64,000 nt of DNA from an uncultured bacterium (GCA_903907905.1 CAIVPX010000144.1:17355-81354); one strand, 5' to 3'. Shown: positions 24,375 to 34,467, counted from the first letter of the stretch. A program made the numbers and translations. Notes: generated by a model from the letters alone, not told the origin.

Positions 24375-27300
24375 GTGAGTATTGATCTCTCCACTTTCTT
24401 TGTTCTTCTCGATGCGGCCGGGCAACCCGTTGGGCTGTCGGCTGAGCTGCGTCAGTCCGCTGGCTGGGTGGCTATGAGTAGCCTGAGCGGCTACTCGATT
24501 CTCGAGGGGGGGGCCGCCGCAGACACCCTGTCGGGGCAGAGCGGTGCAGCGCGCGAGGTTCTGCTCGGGCTGGCGGGTTCTGACCTGCTCCGTCCTGGTT
24601 CCGGGGTCGACCTTGTATACGGGGATGCGCGGGGAGAGTTTTCAGCCGGCGATCCGAACGCGCTCCGATCGTCGCTGGCGGCGTATGACGTGCTGGACTA
24701 CTCGATGTTCTCGGACGGGGCGTTGGTCGAGTTGAGTGCGGGGATCGTGTCAGGCAACGTGTCCGGGCGCGACGTGTTCGTCGATATCGAGGAGTTGCGC
24801 GGCACGCGCGGCAGCGATGTGGTCTCCGGCCGTCCCGGGCTGAGTGGTAACTGGAGCCTGCGTTACCTGTCGATGGGGGGCAGTGACACCGTCGACATGG
24901 GGACGGTGAATCCAGCCCTGCAGGCCGCCGACGTGATGCGCGTGTCCTACCTCTGGGCTGCCGCAGGGGTGAGCCTCAGCTACGCCGGGGGCAGTGCGGC
25001 GGGTGACACCGCCAAGGTGAGCTATGCGGGGTCGACCGCGAGCGGGGCCGCTTATGCTGCCGGGACCGATACGCTCGTGAAAGTGGCCGAGCTGGCCGAC
25101 AGCCTCTACGCCGACCGCTTCGATTTTCGCGACCAGGCGCTCAACGTATTCGGTGAGAAAACTACCCAGGTCGTGTTGACCGGGGGCCATGACACCGTGT
25201 TCGGCAATGGGGCCACGCTGCTCGACTACTCGGGGCATGGCTGGCTGGCGGATCGGGGGATGCATTCGCAGTCCGGCGTGGTGTTTGATCTGCGCGAGCG
25301 CAGCCGAACAACGGTTGACGGTATTGCGGTCAATCTGATCGATGCGACTCATGTGAACTGGATCGACCCTGCTGAGGGCACCCGACTTGTGTCTTTCGGT
25401 GTGGATACCGTGTCGAAGATCGAGGGCGTCATTGGTACCGACTTCAGCGACACGATGATGGGGTCGGCTGCCGATGAAACTTTCGTCGGCAACAGCGGTT
25501 ACGACTGGATCTATGGCGCGGGCGGGCTGGATCGGGCGTCTTACCAAACCTCCGGCTATTCGGTGTCGGTGGAGTTGAATTGGGGGGCTAACGCACAGGG
25601 AGCCACCGGTTCTTCCTTTGATCGGTTTTCGCCCGTAACCGACTCCCTGCACAGCATCGAGATGGTCCGTGGCTCCGACTACGCCGACCGGCTCAGCGCG
25701 TCGGGGTTTGGGGCCTTCTGGACGCGTAACCGCGGCAGCGCCGGCGGCTGGAACGCGTTGGAGGGGGGCGGTGGCAACGACACCATCGCGGGCAATGGCC
25801 AGACCCGGGCCGATTACGACAGCGCGCGCATGGCGGTGGTGGTCGATTTGTCCCAGGGCTATGCCGATGCACTGCTCGCCAGCGATCGGCTGCGTGGCGA
25901 TTACGCGAGTTCGCTGGGTCGCGATGCCCTATACGGCGTGTACGGCGTGCGCGGTAGCGATTTTGGTGACAGCTTGGTGGGGGGCGGCGCGGGCTGGGCC
26001 GGTGCGGGCGTTGCACGCGAGAGCTTCGAGGGCCGGGCTGGCAACGACACGATCGACGGTGGCTCGGGCTGGGACACGGTGGTCTATCGGCAGGACCCTG
26101 CGGGTGTTCGGGTCGATCTGGGCCTGCGTGTAGCCACCGATGGCTGGGGTCAGACCGACACGCTGCGAAACATCGAAGACGTCTGGGGCTCGGATTTCAG
26201 CGATACGCTGGCAGGCAGCGACCGACCCGATCAGGAAAGCTTTTATGGTGGCGCGGGCGCCGACCTGATCGATGGCGGCGGCGGGTATGACGAACTGTCA
26301 TTTGCCTTCGACCCTGCGTCGATTACGCTCACTCTGACTTCCCCGGCCGATGCGCAGGGCTACCGCAGCGTTAGCGATGGATGGGGCAATATCGATCGCT
26401 ACCGGCGCATCGAGGGCGTTGAGGGCACAGCCTTTGCCGACCGGATCATCGGAGACGACGGCCCCAACCGGATTGATGGGCGCGGTGGCATCGATACGCT
26501 GGACGGCGCGGGCGGCGAGGACTGGCTTGAGTTCAATGACGACAGCAGCGGCTACGCCGCCGCCATCGACAGTTTCGAGGCGGTGCGGGGCTATGGCGTT
26601 CAGGTCGATCTGGCACGAGGGGTGGCCCGGCAGGTCGATCCCGGCTGGATTCTCAATCCTTCAAACGGGCACTACTACAAAGTCGTCAACGACGCGGTCA
26701 CCTGGCGCGAGGCGCTCGAGCGTGCCGCCTCAGCGGAGACACACCTCGTCACCATTCAGGACGGCAACGAAAATTCTTTCTTGTCGGGGCTGATCGCCAG
26801 CAAGGTCGAGACTGGCTGGGATAACAATGCCATCTGGATTGCCGCAAGCGACAGCCAGGCCGAGGGCGCCTGGCGCTGGATGGCTGGGCCTGAGAGTGAG
26901 CAAGTATTCTGGACCGACACTGGCGGTACCGTCTCGGGCGCCTATGCCATTTTCAATGGCGCAAGCCCCAGCAACGACAACTCGGGTGGCAGTGGGGTGT
27001 CGGGTTCCTGGACCAATCCTACTGCGTCGGGTGCGGATTTTGCCTACATGACAGGAGGCGGCAACTGGTTCTCCGCCTGGTCGGACGCGAGCGCCACCAC
27101 CGGCGCCTCGAGCCCGATTGCCGGCTCTCAGGGTATGCGCAATGCCTATGTCATCGAGCGCGAGACCGTGCCCTGGACATCGGGTGATGTGATCGTCCAT
27201 TTTGAAAATGTGGTGGGGTCCGATTTTCGGGATCTGCTGGTGGGTGACGGCGGGCCGAATCAGTTCATCGGGTTGGGGGGCGATGACACGATCGACGGTG

Positions 27301-30300
27301 GCGATGGTACTGACACCGTGGTCTACCCGGGCAGGCGCGGCGATTACTGGGTCGAGAACACATGGAAGGGCTTCATCGTTCACTCGCAGAATGGAACCGT
27401 GTCGGCGCCCGATCAGACGGGCAACGACATTCTCAGAAACATCGAGGCTGTTCGGTTCAGCGACGAGACGCTGTCCGTGCCGCCACCGCCCAAACAGGGG
27501 GTGGACGTCAACGGATCGGATGAGGGCGGCACCTTTGGCAATGACGGGCTCGGGCCCTACGACTACTATCCGAGCACCTGGACTCAGTCAGGCTATGGCC
27601 GCGACTCGGGACGCAGTTTCTGGGATGCGGAAATCGGTCTTCCCGACGGTATCAGCCGTCTGCGTATCAGTGTGGACAGCGCGCAGACGGCATCACTGCC
27701 CGTGCCGCTCGTCTGGTACCTCACAGGGGGTCTGCCGACTAACGTTGTGACGGGTGAATTGATGGCGCCCAATCGGCTGCAGGTGCCGATCGGGTCCGAT
27801 GCCATGGGGCAATCGGTCGACTACACGCGTGGCTATTGGGACACCCTGACGCAAACGTATTCAGAGCGGGCCTATGTAGCCACTTACACGCCGCGGTCCG
27901 AGGGTGGAAAAACCTTCTATGACCTCGAGGTTTCGCCCAAGTCGGGGGGCGTCATCAGCAACGATGAGATGACAGGCGTTCTGCGCAGCATTGGTGTCGC
28001 CTTCGCCTCGAGGTCCGAGTCGGCCGCGATCAGTTTCGCGGCGCTGAGCGCAGGCCAAACGGTGATCATTGGTGGGCTCGGCTTCACGGCAGGTGTGAAT
28101 GGGGCAGCCGAATCGGAGGTACGTTCTGCTTTTACGAACCGCATCGACGGCTTTGTCGGCACGGGCGCCGTACAGGGCGGTAACCTCGGCGGCACCCTCG
28201 AGGGCTGGAGCAGCGGCTCCAGCCCGTCAAATGGCAAGCTTTATTTCACCAGTTCGACTCCCAATGCCGATGTGGCCGATCTCGTCACCTCGGGCTTGGC
28301 GTCCGCTCAAGTCGTAACGTCTCAGGGGGTGCCGCTGCCCGCCACGCCCTTCGACTTTTACTTCGACGCGACCGTCAGCATCACCGATGCGGCCGGCGGG
28401 GTCTCGGCGGTCTGGACAGGTGCCGGGGCGGGGCAGGCCAGTGCGTTGCGCTTTGAGCCCTCCAACCTGCCGCCGGTAGCCTACGCGGCGCGCTACAACG
28501 GGTCGATGATCGAGATCTTGTTCTCGGGCGGGCGAGGAACCGGCGCGTACAACGTGAACTGGCCCTCAAGCGTTGCCCAGGTTGTTTCCGACCACTGGGA
28601 TGAGTGGGCGGGTCATCCCCATCCCCGCCTGTTTTCGGTCAAGGTCAACGGCGCCGCCGCCGACGTGGGGCTAGCGCTGTCGGAGGGCGCGATTTACTTG
28701 CTCCTGCCGACTCCCATTCCGCCTGGCGCAAACGTGAACGTCAGTTATTCGGACGCACCCGGGGACCAGATTCGGCACGTCGTGCAGGATGGTCGGGGCA
28801 TGGACAGTCCGAGCTTTTCGTTGACCGCGACGTCCTTGCCGGGCTACGGGCTCGCCTCGCAAGTGTTGTCCGGTGCGGAGCTCGGTTGGGACGCCGAGGC
28901 GGATACCGGCCGCTACGTGGGCGACAGCAACTGGGACCCTGCCCACGCGAGCCTGCTGGTGAAGGCGGTGCTCGGGCCGGGGGCCTACGCGCTGGAGTTT
29001 GCTGCGCCTTGGAGTGCCAATCCGGCCTTCGACAACAGCGCATCCGCCGGTTATGCGTCCTATCGATATGCACGCGAGCACTTTGTGCTCCAGGCGATCT
29101 CGGTTGACCCGGCGATGCCGGCCCTGCAGGCGGGGGCCGTGGTGGCCCTCAAGGACGTCTTCAAGGTGGATTCGTCCTTCCGCATGACGAGTTGGACCTT
29201 TCAGCCGCAGGTGAGCCAGGACCCGACCGCAACGGGTTATGCCCGCCAGTTTGATGTCGTCGAGTGGACCACGCAGGTCCCCCTTCAAGCGGCCGAGGTA
29301 ATCAGATCAAGCTTTGGGTTCGAATGGGACGACAACGAGTTCCTCGGGTCAGCGCAGAACGACAAGGGCCGGGCCTTTCTTGGTGACGACAGTTTGTACG
29401 GCAATGGGGGGGACGACACGCTGTCGGGCGGCCCCGGCAACGATCTTCTCGATGGCGGGCCGGGGCTCGACACTGCCGTGTTTCAGGGCACGCGGGATCA
29501 GTTCGTGTGGACACGCAGCAGCAGTGGCGTCACCACGGTGATTCATCAATTCAACGGCACCGGACTGGTCAATGCGCAGGGACAGATCAATTTGGGGACT
29601 GATCGTCTGATGTCCATCGAGTTGCTCAGCTTCGATGACGGCGTCGCCTCGATCGAGCCCGGATTTGACTACAAGGAGATCATCGGCCGGGTCATCGATG
29701 GGTATGTCGCTGGGGCGCTGGTGCATGCCGACCTCGATGGTAATGGCCAACGGGACTGGTTCGATCGCGATGGCGATGGAACGTTCGACGAGGGGGAGGG
29801 CGAGGCCTGGGCACTGACCGACACGCAGGGTACCTATCGGCTTTACACCGCATCGGATCTTACCGGCGTCCGGATTGTCTCCCAGGGCGGTATCGACATC
29901 ACGACCCGTGCGCCGGTCGCGCTGCTGACGGCGCCAGCTGGCGTGGTCAACCTGACCCCGGTCTCGACACTCGTTGCGATCGCTGAGCAGGTGCAGCCAG
30001 GTCTGGGTGACGGTATGTTGGGCGCGCTGGGTCTGACCCGCGCAGACCTCGACTACGACCCGGTCGCGACGCTCGCTCAGGGCGGTCTTGAGTCTGACCG
30101 GGCGGCGACGATCGTGCAGGCGGGCGCGGCGCTGCTCACGATCGTCAACGGTGTCGCGGCAGTGTCGGCCCGGGTCAACAGCGGGATTGATCTTGGCGTG
30201 TCGATCAGTACCGCTGCTGCGCGGCCCTTTATCAGCGGCGTTTTCGAGCAGGTCGCAGCGGGTGCGAACCTGTCCGGGCTTCTATCGACCGATGCGGTTC

Positions 30301-32453
30301 AAAGCCGGCAGGCGATCGGTCGCTTACTGTCCGACGTGCTGCAAGCGGGCGCATCGGTGTCGGCTTCGCTGATCGAGACGAGTGCGCAGTCGATCGCCAG
30401 TGTAAGCGCTGCACTCATGACGCTCTCCGAGGCAGATATCCTCGCGGGCAAGGTTGCTGCGCTGGCGCGCCTGGGGCAAGCGACGCTCAGCGATCAGCTT
30501 TCCGTGGTCGCTCAGGAGCCGACCAACACCGCCAAGTTGAGTGCGCTGGGCAGCAGCTACACGGGCGCCAATCTTGACGCGCTGGCGGCGGCTTCCAGCG
30601 CGGCCATCGGGCTTGCCGACATGTTTGAATTGCGGGTAGCCAGTGTCAGCCCGAGCGCGATCACGCTCGAGGTGTGGGTCGACCCCGACCGCGATTTCGA
30701 CAGCCTAGATTTCACGCTGACCCTGAGCGATGCACAACGCTTCGGCTTTGATGCAGCGCAGTCGGTCAGCGCTCCAGCTGGTTGGAGCGGCGAACTCAAT
30801 GTCGAATCCGCCTCGCCAGCGGCGCTGGTGGCCGCGTACATGGCGGGTACTGTGCTGAACGGCTCGGGGACGGTTTCGGCGGCGATCGCTGACCCGGCTG
30901 ATCTCATCCGCTTCGGGTCGATTCGGGTCGACCGTCTGGGCGCGGCGACGAGCCTGGATGTGTCGGTGTCCCAAGTCTTTTTTGGCGAATCTGATCCAAG
31001 CGCCGGATCAGTGCCATTCTCCTTTCCCCTCGAGGCGGCGAAGCTGAGTGTCAAAGCAGAGTCGTCGCTCCTGCTCGAGCCGGGGCCCGGTGAAACCACC
31101 CAAATGAAATTTGAGCTGGTGCTGGACCGGGCCTTGCTCAGCAGCGAGAGCGTTCATTGGGCGCTGGTGCGGGTGGGAAGCGCCGACTCGTCGCAGCCAG
31201 ATTTTGTCGGTTCGATCACCGGAACGGCATCTTTTGCGGCGGGCCAGACGCGTGCGCTGGTGGCGCTGACGCTGGGCGATGACGCGGTGGTGGAGCCCGA
31301 TGAGCAATTTCGCCTGCAGGTGTCCCAAGGCAGTTCGGGGCTGCTGCTACCCGATATGGCGGGCCTGCCGGTCGTGACGGTACGAGATACCGACAGCGGC
31401 GCAGGCATGTCGGGCAAGGTCTATCACTGGAAACAGCATTCATTGCTGTCGGAGGTCGCGCTGAAGATTGCCGGTCCGCAACCGGTTTCCGATGGCGTCT
31501 CCAACCTGTTCGAGTTACGCCAGGTGTCGCCCGGGCCGGACGGCGGAGTGACCGCCGAGGTCTGGGCCAATTTTGGTTCGGCTCAGGTCCACAATTTCGG
31601 TTTCAAGCTTGCTTGTGGAACCGGAGTGAACGGCTCGTTTACGCCTGACTCGGAAAGCTTGGGCGGATTTTCAGCCTTCAGCGGGTCTTTGAGTTTCGCG
31701 GCGATGGCACAGTCCGCGAGTCTCAGCGGATCGGTCCGTATTGGTACGCTGAGTCTGGACGTGCCGCAAGGGCAGTCCTCGGTGCAAGTCGCCTTCACCA
31801 GCGGAGAGGCCGATTCGCGCCGACTTCAGCCCTATGCCGTCTCGGTCTTTGCCGCGAATGACACGACAGGGGCCGACGGGGTGTTTGGCCTAGCAGGCCT
31901 GGACAGTGGTCGCTATGCGCTCGACCTCGACAAAGTGGTGGCGGTTGCCGCGGCCGGTTCGTCGGCGGTCAATTCGGCTGACGCCCTGGCCGCGCTCAAG
32001 CTGGCGGTCGGTCGCAACCCCAATGCGGATGGCATGGGCGTGTCCCCGTACCAGTTTATCGCTGCGGATGTCACAGGCGATGGTCGGGTCACAAGCGCCG
32101 ACGCCATGGCGATCCTCAAGATGGCGGTCGGACGAGCGGATGCGCCGGTGCAGGAGTGGTTGTTCGTGCGCGAGGATCAGGATTTTTGGGACCAGGTGAA
32201 CCAGCGCGTGACGACGACCCGTAGTCATGTTCAGTGGGGCCCCGAATCCTTCGAGGTGGCACTGCCCGCTGATTCGACGGTCAATCTCGTAGCTGTTCTC
32301 AAAGGAGACGTCGATGCGAGTTGGGCGCCGCCGGCTGGCGCGACCCGGGTGAGCGACTCGTATTACTACGATCTAGTGGGCTCATATCCAGGCCTGATGA
32401 GTTACGCTCAGTGGGGATTACCAGATCCCGTGTTTGGCAAGGCGATCGACTAA
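24375..32453 (+). CDS. Giant multidomain RTX protein: C-type lectin-like, cohesin-like, Calx-beta-like and dockerin-like modules
   Basis: A 2692-aa acidic protein with no signal peptide, so type I export is likely. Start GTG 24375 with GGAG upstream. Residues 1-750 hold scattered, often degenerate calcium-binding RTX nonapeptides (for example GGAGADLIDGGGGYD near 627). Residues 760-930 are a C-type lectin-like domain (HLVTIQDGNENSFL, WIAASDSQAEGAWRW, YVIERE). RTX returns near 966 and 1676-1700 (GNGGDDTLSGGPGNDLLDGG). About 1366-1490 resembles an SwmB-type repeat. A calcium-loop segment (DLDGNGQRDWFDRDGDG) lies near 1785, a helical region at 1930-2080, cohesin-like sandwiches at 2083-2220 and 2378-2500, a Calx-beta-like module between them (DDAVVEPDEQFRLQV), and a dockerin-like pair at 2533-2590. 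The C-terminus has the VNLVAVLKGDV pattern of such proteins. Probably a cell-surface or released adhesin. Confidence 0.85.
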   Translation: MSIDLSTFFVLLDAAGQPVGLSAELRQSAGWVAMSSLSGYSILEGGAAADTLSGQSGAAREVLLGLAGSDLLRPGSGVDLVYGDARGEFSAGDPNALRSSLAAYDVLDYSMFSDGALVELSAGIVSGNVSGRDVFVDIEELRGTRGSDVVSGRPGLSGNWSLRYLSMGGSDTVDMGTVNPALQAADVMRVSYLWAAAGVSLSYAGGSAAGDTAKVSYAGSTASGAAYAAGTDTLVKVAELADSLYADRFDFRDQALNVFGEKTTQVVLTGGHDTVFGNGATLLDYSGHGWLADRGMHSQSGVVFDLRERSRTTVDGIAVNLIDATHVNWIDPAEGTRLVSFGVDTVSKIEGVIGTDFSDTMMGSAADETFVGNSGYDWIYGAGGLDRASYQTSGYSVSVELNWGANAQGATGSSFDRFSPVTDSLHSIEMVRGSDYADRLSASGFGAFWTRNRGSAGGWNALEGGGGNDTIAGNGQTRADYDSARMAVVVDLSQGYADALLASDRLRGDYASSLGRDALYGVYGVRGSDFGDSLVGGGAGWAGAGVARESFEGRAGNDTIDGGSGWDTVVYRQDPAGVRVDLGLRVATDGWGQTDTLRNIEDVWGSDFSDTLAGSDRPDQESFYGGAGADLIDGGGGYDELSFAFDPASITLTLTSPADAQGYRSVSDGWGNIDRYRRIEGVEGTAFADRIIGDDGPNRIDGRGGIDTLDGAGGEDWLEFNDDSSGYAAAIDSFEAVRGYGVQVDLARGVARQVDPGWILNPSNGHYYKVVNDAVTWREALERAASAETHLVTIQDGNENSFLSGLIASKVETGWDNNAIWIAASDSQAEGAWRWMAGPESEQVFWTDTGGTVSGAYAIFNGASPSNDNSGGSGVSGSWTNPTASGADFAYMTGGGNWFSAWSDASATTGASSPIAGSQGMRNAYVIERETVPWTSGDVIVHFENVVGSDFRDLLVGDGGPNQFIGLGGDDTIDGGDGTDTVVYPGRRGDYWVENTWKGFIVHSQNGTVSAPDQTGNDILRNIEAVRFSDETLSVPPPPKQGVDVNGSDEGGTFGNDGLGPYDYYPSTWTQSGYGRDSGRSFWDAEIGLPDGISRLRISVDSAQTASLPVPLVWYLTGGLPTNVVTGELMAPNRLQVPIGSDAMGQSVDYTRGYWDTLTQTYSERAYVATYTPRSEGGKTFYDLEVSPKSGGVISNDEMTGVLRSIGVAFASRSESAAISFAALSAGQTVIIGGLGFTAGVNGAAESEVRSAFTNRIDGFVGTGAVQGGNLGGTLEGWSSGSSPSNGKLYFTSSTPNADVADLVTSGLASAQVVTSQGVPLPATPFDFYFDATVSITDAAGGVSAVWTGAGAGQASALRFEPSNLPPVAYAARYNGSMIEILFSGGRGTGAYNVNWPSSVAQVVSDHWDEWAGHPHPRLFSVKVNGAAADVGLALSEGAIYLLLPTPIPPGANVNVSYSDAPGDQIRHVVQDGRGMDSPSFSLTATSLPGYGLASQVLSGAELGWDAEADTGRYVGDSNWDPAHASLLVKAVLGPGAYALEFAAPWSANPAFDNSASAGYASYRYAREHFVLQAISVDPAMPALQAGAVVALKDVFKVDSSFRMTSWTFQPQVSQDPTATGYARQFDVVEWTTQVPLQAAEVIRSSFGFEWDDNEFLGSAQNDKGRAFLGDDSLYGNGGDDTLSGGPGNDLLDGGPGLDTAVFQGTRDQFVWTRSSSGVTTVIHQFNGTGLVNAQGQINLGTDRLMSIELLSFDDGVASIEPGFDYKEIIGRVIDGYVAGALVHADLDGNGQRDWFDRDGDGTFDEGEGEAWALTDTQGTYRLYTASDLTGVRIVSQGGIDITTRAPVALLTAPAGVVNLTPVSTLVAIAEQVQPGLGDGMLGALGLTRADLDYDPVATLAQGGLESDRAATIVQAGAALLTIVNGVAAVSARVNSGIDLGVSISTAAARPFISGVFEQVAAGANLSGLLSTDAVQSRQAIGRLLSDVLQAGASVSASLIETSAQSIASVSAALMTLSEADILAGKVAALARLGQATLSDQLSVVAQEPTNTAKLSALGSSYTGANLDALAAASSAAIGLADMFELRVASVSPSAITLEVWVDPDRDFDSLDFTLTLSDAQRFGFDAAQSVSAPAGWSGELNVESASPAALVAAYMAGTVLNGSGTVSAAIADPADLIRFGSIRVDRLGAATSLDVSVSQVFFGESDPSAGSVPFSFPLEAAKLSVKAESSLLLEPGPGETTQMKFELVLDRALLSSESVHWALVRVGSADSSQPDFVGSITGTASFAAGQTRALVALTLGDDAVVEPDEQFRLQVSQGSSGLLLPDMAGLPVVTVRDTDSGAGMSGKVYHWKQHSLLSEVALKIAGPQPVSDGVSNLFELRQVSPGPDGGVTAEVWANFGSAQVHNFGFKLACGTGVNGSFTPDSESLGGFSAFSGSLSFAAMAQSASLSGSVRIGTLSLDVPQGQSSVQVAFTSGEADSRRLQPYAVSVFAANDTTGADGVFGLAGLDSGRYALDLDKVVAVAAAGSSAVNSADALAALKLAVGRNPNADGMGVSPYQFIAADVTGDGRVTSADAMAILKMAVGRADAPVQEWLFVREDQDFWDQVNQRVTTTRSHVQWGPESFEVALPADSTVNLVAVLKGDVDASWAPPAGATRVSDSYYYDLVGSYPGLMSYAQWGLPDPVFGKAID

Positions 32454-32559
32454 GCATCCAGACGGCTTGGCCCATATCTCGCCAGGCCGATGAGTTGCTG
32501 GATTCTTGGCGGGGCGCACTCATCATGTCTTGCTTCGAGACGGCGGCCCGCCCCGCGCG

Positions 32560-32589
32560 TTGACACCGCTCCAAGCCGCTCGCTACCAT
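32560..32589 (+). promoter_or_regulatory. Candidate sigma70 promoter of the dioxygenase-transporter operon
   Basis: Perfect TTGACA (32560-32565), 18 bases, TACCAT (32584-32589), 37 bases before the TauD-like ATG. It is the only good promoter match between the giant gene and the eight-gene operon. Confidence 0.5.
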
Positions 32590-32626
32590 CATCCGGCTGA
32601 CCAGAACAACAGAGCGGGGGCAGGCG

Positions 32627-33484
32627 ATGAGTATCGGCTTCGAACAGATTGGCAAGACCTTTGCCGCGAGGGTGACCGGCATTGACTTGCAGCGCGGGAT
32701 CGGCCCTGCAGAGGTGGAGATCATCGAAGACGCGCTGGCCCGGCAGGGCGTGCTGGTGTTTGAGGCGCAGCGCATCAACGATGATCAGCAGCAGGCCTTC
32801 ATCCAGCAGTTCGGGCCGCCGCACCAGGCGGTGCTCAAGGAAATCGCCTCCAATCATCCGCACTTTTACGACATCGGGACGGTTGATTTCGCCGGCACCG
32901 AAATCTCGCGCGAGAGCGTGGCCTATCAGTACATGATGGCCAATTTGCTCTGGCACACCGATGGGGCCCAGAATCAGCCCCCCATTCGCCTCACCGCCTT
33001 GCACGCCCGCACGCTGCCGGCCGAGCCACCGCCCACCGAATACGCCGACATGCACGCGGCCTGGGCCGCGCTGTCGCCTGCCATGCAGGCCTCGCTGGAG
33101 GGCTTGATGGTCGAGCACAGCATTTTTCGTTCACGCGAGCAGATGGGGATGAAGCTCAGCGACTTCAGCCAGGAGACGCTCAATGCGAGAAAGCCGGTTC
33201 AGCATCCGCTGATCCGCGTGAATAAACGTACCGGCAGAAAGTCGCTCTACCTCGCCTCGCATGCCTCTCACATCATCGGATGGCCGCTCGAGAAGGGGCG
33301 GGCGCTCATCGATGAACTCATTGCGCATGCCACCCTGCCGCAGTTCGTGTACTCGCATGATTGGGCCTTGCACCAACTGGTGATGTGGGACGATTCCTGG
33401 ACCATGCACCGCGCCACCCCCTACACCGGCTCGCAGCCCCGCTACCTGCGCTGGTGCGCGGTGCGCGAAATTGAAGCAGTCTGA
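32627..33484 (+). CDS. TauD/TfdA-family Fe(II)/2-oxoglutarate dioxygenase
   Basis: A 285-aa dioxygenase. The iron-binding motif WHTDG gives His110 and Asp112; the distal pair is THE MHRATPY block with His261, whose following arginine and Arg275 region bind 2-oxoglutarate. Members hydroxylate taurine, aryloxyacetates, alkyl sulfates or similar acids so that they fall apart. It heads an operon with a Bug receptor (13 bases later), an FAH enzyme and a second oxygenase, which favours an aryl or aryloxy carboxylate over taurine; this is inference. Confidence 0.9.
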   Translation: MSIGFEQIGKTFAARVTGIDLQRGIGPAEVEIIEDALARQGVLVFEAQRINDDQQQAFIQQFGPPHQAVLKEIASNHPHFYDIGTVDFAGTEISRESVAYQYMMANLLWHTDGAQNQPPIRLTALHARTLPAEPPPTEYADMHAAWAALSPAMQASLEGLMVEHSIFRSREQMGMKLSDFSQETLNARKPVQHPLIRVNKRTGRKSLYLASHASHIIGWPLEKGRALIDELIAHATLPQFVYSHDWALHQLVMWDDSWTMHRATPYTGSQPRYLRWCAVREIEAV

Positions 33485-33497
33485 GTCCGAGGAGACC

Positions 33498-34460
33498 ATG
33501 ATGATGATCAAGAACATGCTGGCTGTGCTGGCTACGGCTGTCGCCTGCTCGACTGCTGTCGCGCAAGGCGCTTACCCCAACAAGCCGCTGCGGCTGATCG
33601 TGCCTTTTGCGCCCGGGCAGGTCACCGATTGGCTGGGCCGCATGCTCGCCGAGCAGATGAGCGCCGACCTGGGGCAGGCCGTGGTCGTCGAGAACCGGGC
33701 GGGGGCCAATGGCACCATTGGCTCGGCCTACGCGGTGACCCAGCCTGCCGACGGCTACACCTTGGTCATCACATCCAACGGCACGCATTCGGCCGGTCCG
33801 AGCCTGTTCAGCAAGCTGGGCTATGACCCCATTGGCAGTTTTGCTCACATTGGCGGTCTGATGAGCCTGCCCTGGATGCTGATGGTTCGGCCCGACTTTC
33901 CGGCCAAAACCCTGGCCGAATTCCTCACCCACGCGCGGGCCAACCCGGGCAAGCTCACGGTGGGCTACGGCTCCTCCAGTTCGCGGCTCGCCATTCATCT
34001 GCTCAAGACGCATGGCGGCATCGAGGTGGTCGAGGTTGCTTACAAGGGATTGGGGCAGACCATCACCGACTTGCGCGGCGGGCAGCTTCAATTCAACTTC
34101 CTGGACATGGGCTCTGCGATGAGTCAGGACAAGGGCGGCGCACTGCGCGGCCTGGCGGTCACCTCGCCCAAGCGCTCGCCCGTGGCGCCTGACAAGCCTG
34201 CCATCGCCGAGGCCTTGCCCGGCTACGAGATGGTGTCATGGCTGGGTCTCGCGGCGCCGGCTGGGGCGCCCGAGCCTGCGCTCAAGCGGGTTCACGAGGT
34301 GGTCACCGGTATTCTTGCCCGTCCGCAGATCAGGGAAAAAATTGCCGCTTACGGCGGTGAGGTGATGACCCTCAACGGCGCGCAGATCATCGAGACGATC
34401 AAGGCCGAAACGGCCGTCTGGGCGCGCTTTGTCAAGGACGCGGCGATTCAGCCCGAGTGA
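33498..34460 (+). CDS. Bug/TctC-family periplasmic substrate-binding protein
   Basis: A 320-aa orphan receptor. Three consecutive ATG codons start the frame; the first (33498) is given, but spacing from GGAG (33491-33494) favours the second (33501). The signal peptide (MLAVLATAVACSTAVAQ) is followed by YPNKPLRLIVPFAPGQ, VVVENRAGANGTIG, QPADGYTLVITS and VEVAYKGLGQTITDL. The family usually binds carboxylates through loops around these motifs. It sits between a dioxygenase and an FAH enzyme, so it may deliver or sense their substrate. Confidence 0.92.
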   Translation: MMMIKNMLAVLATAVACSTAVAQGAYPNKPLRLIVPFAPGQVTDWLGRMLAEQMSADLGQAVVVENRAGANGTIGSAYAVTQPADGYTLVITSNGTHSAGPSLFSKLGYDPIGSFAHIGGLMSLPWMLMVRPDFPAKTLAEFLTHARANPGKLTVGYGSSSSRLAIHLLKTHGGIEVVEVAYKGLGQTITDLRGGQLQFNFLDMGSAMSQDKGGALRGLAVTSPKRSPVAPDKPAIAEALPGYEMVSWLGLAAPAGAPEPALKRVHEVVTGILARPQIREKIAAYGGEVMTLNGAQIIETIKAETAVWARFVKDAAIQPE

Positions 34461-34467
34461 GCGATCG

